6,821 nt of DNA, taken from positions 1 to 6,821 of the forward strand of contig CAZTCQ010000111.1 in NCBI GenBank assembly GCA_964612525.1, in the 5' to 3' direction. The position numbers and the translations under genes are program-made. The notes beneath the pieces were generated by a model that ran no database searches, was not told where the DNA came from, and was given only the letters and a program-made list of their open reading frames with translations. Origin of the DNA: JAGNRR01 sp964612525. GTDB taxonomy: Bacteria > Bacteroidota > Bacteroidia > Chitinophagales > Chitinophagaceae. Positions 1 to 5,844 of the stretch are shown here, piece by piece (within the stretch, counting starts at the first letter, position 1; each line of letters begins with the position of its first letter).

Positions 1-1111
1 TCACCACAATTTTGGCATAATCTTCCTTAGCCATTGTTTTAAAAGACAGCGTATCCGCTTTGATTCCTTCACCCAGACTATCGGTCCAAAAACCAGTTTG
101 TAAAATCAGTTTATACACCGAGCCCATTTCCCAATGCGGAAATAAAGTCACCACACCTAAGGAATCATCATAGTGCGTAGTCATGCTCAAATCCAAAACC
201 TCATTCTCATAAAAACGAATTTTGTCTGTATTCACTCGACCCGCTTGATTGCCTAAAATAATTTTTAAGGAGTCTTGGTAATCTAATTTGGCAATCCGTT
301 TAATATCGGGTTGAAAGGAATACGCACCTGATTGGTTCATTAAATTTCCTTTGCGCTTCAAGCCTTTTTTCTTTGTAGTATCCTTCATACGTTCCTCCAC
401 AAACGAATTGAGCACTAAAGCTGAATCGGGATTGGCGGTAGAAATAATCCTATCTGTGAAGGCAATTTTTTCACCGAGTGCATCGTAGGTATAATTACTA
501 TTTTTATCAGAAAGTGCCGCCATTTTAAATGCTGCATCAGGCAATCCTCGAAATGAAAAACTACCCCCTCTTGCTTTGGTTACATACAAAGGGCGCTCTT
601 TGAGTATCAAGGAATCAGGCGTGTTTTTGGGATAAAGCATCACCGTCATAGAATCGCGCTGACCTGTTCTGGCATCTAAGATTCTACCGTTTAAAAACAA
701 AGAATCAAAATAAGCTCCTGTGCTAAACGTGATATGTAAATCTTTCAATTTGTTTCTCTCACGAACGTCTTGCACCGCGTTTCCAAAATCCAAATTATAG
801 GTAGTGTTGGCCTGCAGCAATGAATCTGGAAGGTCAATGAGTAAGGTTTTTTTCTTTACCTTAATTTTTGGGTTCTGCTTCGTCAACGGACTGATACTAA
901 AATTTTTTTGAAGATTATCTAGCTTGATGTACTCATCAAATTCTACGATTAGTTTTCCTCCTTTAAAGTTGAGCAGTGAATCCACGGAACTCTTATTCAG
1001 CAGTTTAGGCGGCTCTTTATCTCGGGGTCCTCCTTGTGGTGCACTAATGTTCGCGCAAGAGCTTGCCAACAGCAAAACAACCAACACACAATATAGAGAC
1101 CAAATTTTCAA
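1..1111 (-). CDS. Ig-like domain lipoprotein (SbsA-type Ig fold), 3' end outside window
   Basis: This frame is open for 370 codons and runs off the left edge, so the C-terminus is missing. There is no ATG near the N-terminus. A TTG at 1109-1111 gives MKIWSLYCVLVVLLLASSC, a compact lipoprotein signal peptide with the lipidated Cys at residue 19, so I chose it; the next in-frame ATG is about 150 codons further in. After Cys19 comes APQGGPRDKEPPK, typical of Bacteroidota Ig-like lipoproteins. Residues about 33-131 fit an SbsA-type Ig-like (Big_5) domain with the FDEYIKLDN segment. Residues about 138-220 fit a carboxypeptidase-regulatory-like beta fold ending DKNSNYTYDALGEKIAF. A Lys/Arg-rich linker lies near 241-256. 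The protein is probably anchored in the outer membrane or facing the periplasm; its function is unknown. It lies 57 bp downstream of the PaaE-like gene on the same strand, so cotranscription is likely. The family call is recalled from motifs, not searched. Confidence 0.85.
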   Translation of the reverse strand, partial: MKIWSLYCVLVVLLLASSCANISAPQGGPRDKEPPKLLNKSSVDSLLNFKGGKLIVEFDEYIKLDNLQKNFSISPLTKQNPKIKVKKKTLLIDLPDSLLQANTTYNLDFGNAVQDVRERNKLKDLHITFSTGAYFDSLFLNGRILDARTGQRDSMTVMLYPKNTPDSLILKERPLYVTKARGGSFSFRGLPDAAFKMAALSDKNSNYTYDALGEKIAFTDRIISTANPDSALVLNSFVEERMKDTTKKKGLKRKGNLMNQSGAYSFQPDIKRIAKLDYQDSLKIILGNQAGRVNTDKIRFYENEVLDLSMTTHYDDSLGVVTLFPHWEMGSVYKLILQTGFWTDSLGEGIKADTLSFKTMAKEDYAKIVV

Positions 1112-1168
1112 GACGACAAAGATGGTTGAATTCGCAAGAACTATTGCTAAGGAATGATTAAAAGTATT

Positions 1169-1873
1169 CTAACTCACATCAAAATCTACGACCACTTTCT
1201 TACTCTTTGGATGAGCTTGACAAGAAAGCACATAGCCTTCCGAAACTTCTTCATCTTCTAAGGCATAATTTACTTCCATTTCTACTTCACCTTCTACTAC
1301 CTTGCATTTACAAGTACAACAAACGCCTCCTTTGCAGGCATAGGGCAAGTCAGCTCCTTTAGACAAAGCGGCGTCTAAAATCGTAAAGCCTTCGTAAGCG
1401 AGTTTTAAATCAAAAGTGCGATCATCAACCTTCACGGTCACATCGCACAAATCACTGTCATCAATATCTTCTGCCTTGGCCACTGTTTTGTTTCCTAGCG
1501 GAGCAGAAGAAGTAAATAATTCAAACTTCACAGCTGATTTATCCATTCCTTTTTCTAACAAATAATCTTTGACCGCATGAATCATGGCTTCCGGTCCGCA
1601 AATAAAGGCCTTGTCTGTTATGTCCAACGACAAAATCGTGCTGCACAAAGCCTCACATTTTGCCGTGTCAATGCGGCCGCAGTTTAACTCACTTTCCAAA
1701 CGCTCTCGGCTTAAAATATGAACCACCTGCAGACGATTAAGATATTTATTTTTTAAGGCTTCAATTTCTTCTCTGAAAATGATAGACTGAAATTCTTTGT
1801 TTCCATATATCAAAGTAAACGAGCTATTCGGCTCTTCATGTAATACCGTTTTTATAATGCTCATTACAGGTGT
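1169..1873 (-). CDS. paaE: PaaE-like NAD(P)H:[2Fe-2S] oxidoreductase, 5' part lost in assembly gap
   Basis: This is the C-terminal two thirds of a ferredoxin-reductase-type electron-transfer protein. PaaE passes electrons from NAD(P)H through FAD and a plant-type [2Fe-2S] cluster to the phenylacetyl-CoA epoxidase. Counting from the internal Met at 1864, residues 1-120 are the NAD-binding half with CGPE at 89-92. Residues about 140-231 are the ferredoxin domain, with cluster ligands Cys177, Cys182, Cys185 and Cys215 (C-x4-C-x2-C-x29-C). The ending NYALEDEEVSEGYVLSCQ...VVVDFD is characteristic of PaaE. The Met at 1864 is not the start: the codons before it read Thr-Pro-Val up to the gap, giving the nucleotide-binding motif TPVMSI. 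The FAD domain, roughly 115 residues in this family, is therefore missing. No other paa genes are visible, so the electron acceptor could be a different oxygenase or desaturase; the symbol names the family rather than a proven pathway. Confidence 0.87.
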   Translation of the reverse strand, partial: TPVMSIIKTVLHEEPNSSFTLIYGNKEFQSIIFREEIEALKNKYLNRLQVVHILSRERLESELNCGRIDTAKCEALCSTILSLDITDKAFICGPEAMIHAVKDYLLEKGMDKSAVKFELFTSSAPLGNKTVAKAEDIDDSDLCDVTVKVDDRTFDLKLAYEGFTILDAALSKGADLPYACKGGVCCTCKCKVVEGEVEMEVNYALEDEEVSEGYVLSCQAHPKSKKVVVDFDVS

Positions 1874-1973
1874 NNNNNNNNNNNNNNNNNNNNNNNNNNN
1901 NNNNNNNNNNNNNNNNNNNNNNNNNNNNNNNNNNNNNNNNNNNNNNNNNNNNNNNNNNNNNNNNNNNNNNNNN
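1874..1973. other. Assembly gap of exactly 100 N
   Basis: The run is exactly 100 N, the usual placeholder for a gap of unknown length. The reading frame of the PaaE-like gene enters it from the left, and no start codon for that gene exists in the 66 known bases on the other side (1974-2039). The real gap must therefore hold at least the missing N-terminal domain, about 345 bp by family length, and is longer than drawn. Confidence 0.97.
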
Positions 1974-1976
1974 TGG

Positions 1977-1984
1977 CAAATATA
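1977..1984 (-). promoter_or_regulatory. Possible Bacteroidota -7 element upstream of the gapped reductase gene
   Basis: Read on the minus strand this is TATATTTG, an exact match to the Bacteroidota -7 consensus TAnnTTTG. It points toward the missing start of the PaaE-like gene. Upstream there is only a weak TTCG, 22 bases away, in place of the -33 TTTG. The gap prevents measuring the distance to the start codon. The motif is short enough to occur by chance. Confidence 0.3.
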
Positions 1985-2008
1985 GTTGTGAGCGATGAGT
2001 GATGAGCG
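1985..2008. repeat. Short degenerate repeats of a GATGAG-like unit
   Basis: The sequence from GTTGTGAGCG to GAGCGAA contains imperfect repeats of the form GAGCGATGAG / TGATGAGCGA. It lies between the gap and the end of the zinc-ribbon gene. It may be simple-sequence noise, or the reason the assembly broke here if longer relatives exist inside the gap. Confidence 0.35.
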
Positions 2009-2039
2009 AATAGGGAATAGGAATTAGGCAGAGGTTTTT

Positions 2040-2687
2040 TTAATATTCTTTTTTGCAACGATGGCAGTACCAGTGGTGAGGACCGGGCGTACAACCACCA
2101 TTATACTCTTTATCAATCATAGGATTGTTGTAAGGGTTAAATATGGACTCAATATACACTTCTTCACCAGTTGCATTTTCAAGAGGGAGGCCCCATTCTA
2201 TCCACGAAACACTATCATTTTTATGACAAATTGAGCATGTATTGTCAATTAAGTATTTATCATAATTGGGTAATGTAGGAAACTTGAGAGTCAGCGAATT
2301 GTTTTGATAGGGTTTAATATCTGAATACGTCATATTACCTGTATCATAATCGAATTTACAAAAAGAATAGCCATTATGGAATAGTTTGAAATCTTGCCCA
2401 GTCAAGTAATAACGATAAAAAGTATTGTTCCGAATTCGCAATTGAATCGGACGCATCGATCTTTTAGGTTTAGGGATTTTAAATGATTTCATAAAACTCA
2501 ACTCAAATTCATAGTCCCTTGAATCATCATTTGTATTATTATCAAAGGTTACTTTTACCTCCCCTGCGAAATCCCAAAACGGGCGATATAAAGAATCGCA
2601 TTCTACGACGACTTTAATACTATCATGCTGAGCAGAAGAATTGGAAAGACTACAAATCAATATTATAAAAAATAAAAACTTTTTCAT
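2040..2687 (-). CDS. Exported protein with C-terminal zinc-ribbon-like domain, function unknown
   Basis: The product is 215 residues. The frame is open further upstream, but the start at 2687 places a clean signal peptide at the N-terminus (MKKFLFFIILICSLSNSSA, likely cleaved before Gln20); an upstream start at 2750 would bury it. Residues about 21-140 are rich in beta-forming, aromatic and charged residues and contain no domain I recognise. Residues 151-215 form a Cys4 module: C151-x2-C154, then GLP at 167-169, GGC at 197-199, and W206-Y-C208-x2-C211 close to the end. This resembles a small zinc-ribbon family that I recall as C..C...(Y/W)G(L/M)P...GGC...W.C..C with an aromatic end; metal binding is inferred. 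CSICH at 151-155 formally matches the heme c motif, but the paired CHRC favours zinc. A relic of a second copy of its tail lies upstream at 2818-2877, and the conserved residues there support this being a real protein. Confidence 0.75.
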   Translation of the reverse strand: MKKFLFFIILICSLSNSSAQHDSIKVVVECDSLYRPFWDFAGEVKVTFDNNTNDDSRDYEFELSFMKSFKIPKPKRSMRPIQLRIRNNTFYRYYLTGQDFKLFHNGYSFCKFDYDTGNMTYSDIKPYQNNSLTLKFPTLPNYDKYLIDNTCSICHKNDSVSWIEWGLPLENATGEEVYIESIFNPYNNPMIDKEYNGGCTPGPHHWYCHRCKKEY

Positions 2688-2713
2688 TTTAAATAGATAA
2701 CTAAGATACGCAT

Positions 2714-2730
2714 TAAACCTGTGAGGTTTA
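2714..2730. repeat. Perfect 7-bp palindrome with 3-nt loop (TAAACCT-GTG-AGGTTTA)
   Basis: The arms 2714-2720 and 2724-2730 are perfectly complementary. The palindrome sits 27 bp upstream of the zinc-ribbon gene start. Palindromes of the AACCT...AGGTT type are, from memory, frequent between genes in Bacteroidota genomes. A related half site, CTCACAGGTTT, occurs at 2938-2948. It could be a regulator site, an RNA hairpin or a dispersed repeat; nothing in the window decides this. Confidence 0.6.
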
Positions 2731-2778
2731 TGGCCAACGAGTATTATCAACCCGACGTGTTTATCGTTTCTGACGACT

Positions 2779-2800
2779 AACTTTTAGCAAAAGTTTTTTT
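2779..2800 (+). terminator. Weak hairpin followed by a T-run
   Basis: AACTTTT (2779-2785), loop AGC, AAAAGTT (2789-2795) form a 7-bp stem, and T2794-T2800 follow on the plus strand. The form is that of an intrinsic terminator, but the stem has one G-C pair only and no plus-strand gene lies immediately upstream. It may be a decayed element or chance in AT-rich sequence. Confidence 0.3.
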
Positions 2801-2817
2801 ATGGATAATCCTATTTT

Positions 2818-2922
2818 TTAATATTCTTCTATACAGCGGTGGCAACACCAATGGTGAGGGCCCGGAGTACAACCACTCAAAGTAAACCTTCCATGTTTAT
2901 GGTTTTCGAGTACGATAAACAT
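2818..2922 (-). pseudogene. Relic of the zinc-ribbon gene: only the C-terminal tail survives
   Basis: Read leftward from 2877 to the stop at 2818-2820, this encodes SGCTPGPHHWCCHRCIEEY. The intact neighbour ends GGCTPGPHHWYCHRCKKEY, so 15 of 19 residues match. Over 64 aligned bases (2814-2877 against 2036-2099) I count 52 identities. Of the 15 conserved codons, 7 differ only by synonymous changes, so the copies diverged while still under protein-level selection. Upstream of 2877 the similarity to the intact coding sequence stops and the frame runs into the inverted repeat. An ATG at 2920-2922, inside the repeat, would give a 34-residue peptide without signal peptide or first CxxC pair. I treat it as the remains of a deleted or truncated tandem paralogue rather than a working gene; a tiny functional ORF is not excluded. 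Confidence 0.7.
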
Positions 2923-2931
2923 GGAAGGTTT
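2884..2931. repeat. Perfect 17-bp inverted repeat with 14-nt spacer
   Basis: The left arm AAACCTTCCATGTTTAT (2884-2900) and right arm ATAAACATGGAAGGTTT (2915-2931) are exact reverse complements, separated by 14 bases (2901-2914). The spacer begins with GGTTTTCGAG, which recurs as a direct repeat at 2944-2953. The repeat borders the relic tail on the side where its homology ends. Candidate roles are a dispersed palindromic repeat, a footprint of a small mobile element, or a bidirectional terminator; TTTT at 2929-2932 is a short tail for the last. Confidence 0.85.
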
Positions 2932-3024
2932 TACAAGCTCACAGGTTTTCGAGCAGTGTGAATTACTGTGGAAAGGAGTCGATAAGTAGGGGTTCTTTTA
3001 AATACAAAGCGGCGAATTGCAATT

Positions 3025-3032
3025 TACATTTG
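3025..3032 (+). promoter_or_regulatory. mutL: Possible -7 element for mutL
   Basis: TACATTTG matches the Bacteroidota -7 consensus TAnnTTTG exactly. It ends 9 bases before the mutL ATG, so a transcript from here would have a very short leader. No convincing TTTG lies at the expected spacing upstream, so the call is weak. Confidence 0.3.
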
Positions 3033-3041
3033 CCCTCTTTC

Positions 3042-4871
3042 ATGCCTGATATTATCAACTTATTACCTGACACACTGGCCAACCAAATTGCGGCCGGTGA
3101 GGTTATTCAACGCCCTGCTAGCGCGGTCAAAGAAATGCTAGAAAATGCAGTCGATGCTGGGGCCACAGATATTCATCTCATATTAAAAGACGCTGGCAAG
3201 CAACTCATTCAAGTAATTGACAATGGCAAAGGCATGAGCGACACGGACGCTCGTATGTGTTTTGAACGCCATGCGACTTCGAAAATCAATACGATTGATG
3301 ATTTGTTTAATGTACGCACTATGGGGTTTCGAGGTGAGGCACTTGCTTCTATTGCGGCCGTCGCACGAGTAGAACTAAAATCTCGTCAAGAAAAAGATGA
3401 GGCCGGCACCAGTATTATCATAGAGAATGGACAAGTTCAATCGCAAGAAGTTTGTCAAACACCTAGCGGAACGTCTCTCTCCGTAAAAAACCTTTTTTAC
3501 AATGTACCCGCCCGAAGAAATTTCTTAAAAACCAATAGTACGGAAATGCGCCACATCGTTGACGAGTTTACCCGTGTCGCCATGGCCAATCCGTCCGTCG
3601 GATTTAAAATGACGCACAATGATGGACAACTTTTTCACTTAGAGTCTAGCGGTAGTAAGCCTTCCCGAAAAAAGTTGAAACAACGCATTTTAGCACTTCT
3701 TGGTAATAGTTTGCATGATAAATTGGTGGCTGTTTCCGAAGAGACTGATTTTATCCAAATCAATGGATTTTGCGGCACGCCTGACGCAGCTACCAAAACG
3801 CGTGGTCAGCAATTCTTTTTTGTCAATAATCGATTTATCAAAAGTGCGTATCTGAATCATGCCATTAAAGGGGCCTATAGTCAAATTTTATCTAAGGATG
3901 CCTTCCCGATGTTCGTCCTTTTTATTGACACGGACCCGCAACGAATTGATATCAATGTGCACCCGACCAAACAAGAAATAAAATTTGAAGAAGATAAAAT
4001 TATTTATGCCTTTGTCAATAGCGCCGTGAAACATGCCTTAAGCAAATTTAGTATCACGCCTTCTATTGATTTTAATGTAGACGCTAGTATCGAGAATTTG
4101 GCCGCGCTCAATCAGCCGTTTACCGCTGAAAAACAAACTACGACAAAAGACGATTTTTTGTACCAATCCTTCACTCAAAAAGGGCAGGCGCATTTTTTAC
4201 CTAAAACCAATGAGCGCCAAGATTGGAAAGAACGATTTGCGATTCAAGATCAACTCAGTGCCCTAGAGCAACCAGAAACGGAGGATAGCACGCCGTTCAC
4301 GGAGAAAATGCCAAACTATTTTCAAGTGAACAATGTGTATGTCGGTTTTTCTCAAAGTCAAAAAGTATATCTGATTCATCAACAAAATGCTCATGAACGT
4401 GTTTTGTATGAACGATTTTCTCAGGCGCAAGAAAATAATATTACGATTCAAAAATGCTTAGTGCCACAGACTTGGGAACTGAGCGCCGCTGATGCCATAG
4501 TCATCAACGAGCTTTTGGAAGAACTCCTTTCCTTAGGTTTTGAACTAGAAGCTTTTGGGGGCAATACCTTCATTATTCAAGGCGTGCCGGCCGACGTGCC
4601 CAACGGACAAGAAATGAACGTGCTTGAAGAACTCATCGATCATTATAAATACGCAACCGCCAAAGGAAAACACTCCAAACGGGAAAGACTCATGCGCACC
4701 TTGGCTAGACAAAAGTCTATCCGAGCTGGAAAAAAATTATCCGCTGTCGAAATGCATGAATTGGTGCAGCAGCTTTTTGCTTGTCAATTTCCAACAGAAA
4801 ATTTTGACGGTGAAAAAACTATGATTGTCTTATCTTCATCTGAGATTGATGACTTATTCCATAAAAAATAG
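3042..4871 (+). CDS. mutL: DNA mismatch repair protein MutL
   Basis: This 609-residue protein has the length and order of MutL. It is the GHKL ATPase that couples MutS mismatch recognition to strand removal in the cytoplasm. The N-terminal ATPase spans about 1-335: LANQIAAGEVIQRPASAVKE (12-31) with catalytic Glu31, Asn35 in the ENAVDAGA segment, DNGKGM at 60-65, RHATSKI at 76-82, GFRGEAL at 95-101, GTSLSVKNLFYNVPARR at 143-159 and NVHPTK at 305-310. A variable linker covers about 340-420. The C-terminal dimerisation domain spans about 424-609, with the ARQKSIRAG and ACQFP segments. The ATG at 3042 matches the family N-terminus; a GTG at 2958 would add 28 residues without family resemblance. 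At the metal-binding DQHA-x2-E site the sequence is HQQNAHERVLYE (446-457), so the Asp is His. The end overlaps the next gene by 23 bp, which suggests translational coupling. Confidence 0.97.
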   Translation: MPDIINLLPDTLANQIAAGEVIQRPASAVKEMLENAVDAGATDIHLILKDAGKQLIQVIDNGKGMSDTDARMCFERHATSKINTIDDLFNVRTMGFRGEALASIAAVARVELKSRQEKDEAGTSIIIENGQVQSQEVCQTPSGTSLSVKNLFYNVPARRNFLKTNSTEMRHIVDEFTRVAMANPSVGFKMTHNDGQLFHLESSGSKPSRKKLKQRILALLGNSLHDKLVAVSEETDFIQINGFCGTPDAATKTRGQQFFFVNNRFIKSAYLNHAIKGAYSQILSKDAFPMFVLFIDTDPQRIDINVHPTKQEIKFEEDKIIYAFVNSAVKHALSKFSITPSIDFNVDASIENLAALNQPFTAEKQTTTKDDFLYQSFTQKGQAHFLPKTNERQDWKERFAIQDQLSALEQPETEDSTPFTEKMPNYFQVNNVYVGFSQSQKVYLIHQQNAHERVLYERFSQAQENNITIQKCLVPQTWELSAADAIVINELLEELLSLGFELEAFGGNTFIIQGVPADVPNGQEMNVLEELIDHYKYATAKGKHSKRERLMRTLARQKSIRAGKKLSAVEMHELVQQLFACQFPTENFDGEKTMIVLSSSEIDDLFHKK

Positions 4872-5838
4872 AAGCGCTGCTTTTTTTTGTATTTTGTTCG
4901 TTTTTGTTCTTAGTTGTAAGAAACAGAAAATCGAAACTACGATTACGGAAATCAATTCTCCGACGACCTTTGATTTAAGCTGCGTGAAATTTGCGAACGA
5001 CACAGGTTTTGCCTGCGGAGGAAGCATGTTCGATAAAAGTATTTTACTTCGCACCACCGATGCCGGACTTACTTGGCAAAACCTTGCCCTCCCCCTAAGC
5101 ACTTCTCAAAATAAAAAACTTTTTGCGCTTGATGTTCAAGCTAATGGAGAGCTGCACGTAGCAGGCTTTGGCGGCATTACCTTGCGAAGCACTGATTTTG
5201 GCAACACCCTTTCGTTTCAGCAGGAGCCGCGCTATTATTTTTGGACGGGGATAGATTTTCGAACTCCGAACGAAGCTTATCTCTGCGGGCAAGATGGGTT
5301 GAAAAAAGGATATATCAATACCATCCAAGAGTCGGGCGGCTGGCTATTTCCTTTCTTAGAAACGAGCCATTCTTTTGGTATGAATGACATACAATTTTTT
5401 GATTCTCTGACTGGATATATTGCTGGCTTTGGAGCGATTTATAAAACCACCAATGGCGGTAAGCGTTGGGAATTTACGAATGCTAAAAACGATAATTTTA
5501 CCGCAACGACTTGGTTCTCCACCCAAGAAGGAGTGGCCGTGGGTTGGGAAGGGTCTATACTGCGGACCGAGGATGGCGGCGAAAACTGGGAAAAAATTAG
5601 AAGCGCCAACCGCGTAGGGCAGCGCAGAATTCGCTTGAAGTGCCTCACTAAAAATACTAAGGACGAACTCGTTGCCGCGGGCGAAAAAGGCTGCATCTTA
5701 TACTCAAATGACAAAGGAAGCAACTGGAAAGAAATTCAAAATGTACCTAGGGTTAATTTGGAAAGTGTTTGCTTTCAGAATGACAGAACTTTTTTTGCCG
5801 TGGGTGCGGAAGGGCGTATTTTTAAAATTATCTTATAA
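4849..5838 (+). CDS. Ycf48/HCF136-like beta-propeller lipoprotein
   Basis: This is a 329-residue predicted lipoprotein. The ATG at 4849 gives MTYSIKNRSAAFFCILFVFVLSC with the lipidated Cys23 followed by KKQK, usual for Bacteroidota; an ATG at 4825 would only lengthen the signal peptide. The mature part has about seven repeats of the Ycf48/BNR type, each roughly 40 residues, with cores such as GFACGG...LLRTTDAGLTW, GYIAGFGAIYKTTNGGKRWE, GVAVGWEGSILRTEDGGENWE and LVAAGEKGCILYSNDKGSNW. This predicts a seven-bladed beta-propeller. Ycf48 proper assists photosystem II assembly, but relatives are widespread in non-phototrophic Bacteroidota, where their role is generally unknown; nothing suggests photosynthesis here. 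It is probably membrane-anchored on the periplasmic or cell-surface side. It starts inside the mutL 3' end and stops 6 bp before moaA, so the three are likely cotranscribed. Confidence 0.88.
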   Translation: MTYSIKNRSAAFFCILFVFVLSCKKQKIETTITEINSPTTFDLSCVKFANDTGFACGGSMFDKSILLRTTDAGLTWQNLALPLSTSQNKKLFALDVQANGELHVAGFGGITLRSTDFGNTLSFQQEPRYYFWTGIDFRTPNEAYLCGQDGLKKGYINTIQESGGWLFPFLETSHSFGMNDIQFFDSLTGYIAGFGAIYKTTNGGKRWEFTNAKNDNFTATTWFSTQEGVAVGWEGSILRTEDGGENWEKIRSANRVGQRRIRLKCLTKNTKDELVAAGEKGCILYSNDKGSNWKEIQNVPRVNLESVCFQNDRTFFAVGAEGRIFKIIL

Positions 5839-5844
5839 CAAAAA

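Larger units (their letters stand above)
2688..3041. other. Gene-poor divergent spacer between the zinc-ribbon gene and mutL
   Basis: These 354 bases separate two divergently transcribed genes. They contain the 2714 palindrome, the weak hairpin with T-run, the relic tail, the 17-bp inverted repeat and a possible mutL -7 element. On the minus strand, a 30-base block starting TACTCG and ending AGGTTTA occurs twice, at about 2715-2744 and 2884-2913, with 22 of 30 positions identical by my alignment. I see no RNA gene and no intact ORF of convincing character. Confidence 0.7.

Noticed and set aside
924..1157. Plus-strand 77-codon frame
   Set aside because: It is antisense to the well-supported lipoprotein N-terminus and has no coding character.
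1797..2094. Frames running through the N gap on either strand
   Set aside because: Their length comes from undetermined bases, and their flanks overlap real genes in other frames.
2223..2237. CSICH as a heme c attachment site
   Set aside because: A second CxxC pair (CHRC) and the surrounding GLP...GGC...W pattern fit a zinc ribbon better, and no cytochrome-like context is present; not fully excluded.
2688..2750. Upstream start of the zinc-ribbon gene at 2750
   Set aside because: It would place 21 unrelated residues, encoded by the palindrome, in front of a clear signal peptide.
2714..2953. CRISPR-like array
   Set aside because: The repeats are few, unequal in sequence and spacing, and no cas genes are nearby.
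2958..3041. 28-residue N-terminal extension of MutL from a GTG start
   Set aside because: MutL proteins begin directly with a segment like MPDIINLLP before LANQIAAGEV; the ATG at 3042 fits, and the extension includes palindrome-rich spacer with no family resemblance.
5095..5723. Antisense frames within the propeller gene
   Set aside because: They are shadows of a clear repeat-containing coding sequence and show no signal peptides or domains of their own.
4849..5838. Photosystem II assembly factor implying phototrophy
   Set aside because: Ycf48-type propellers are common in non-phototrophic Bacteroidota and no photosynthesis genes are present.
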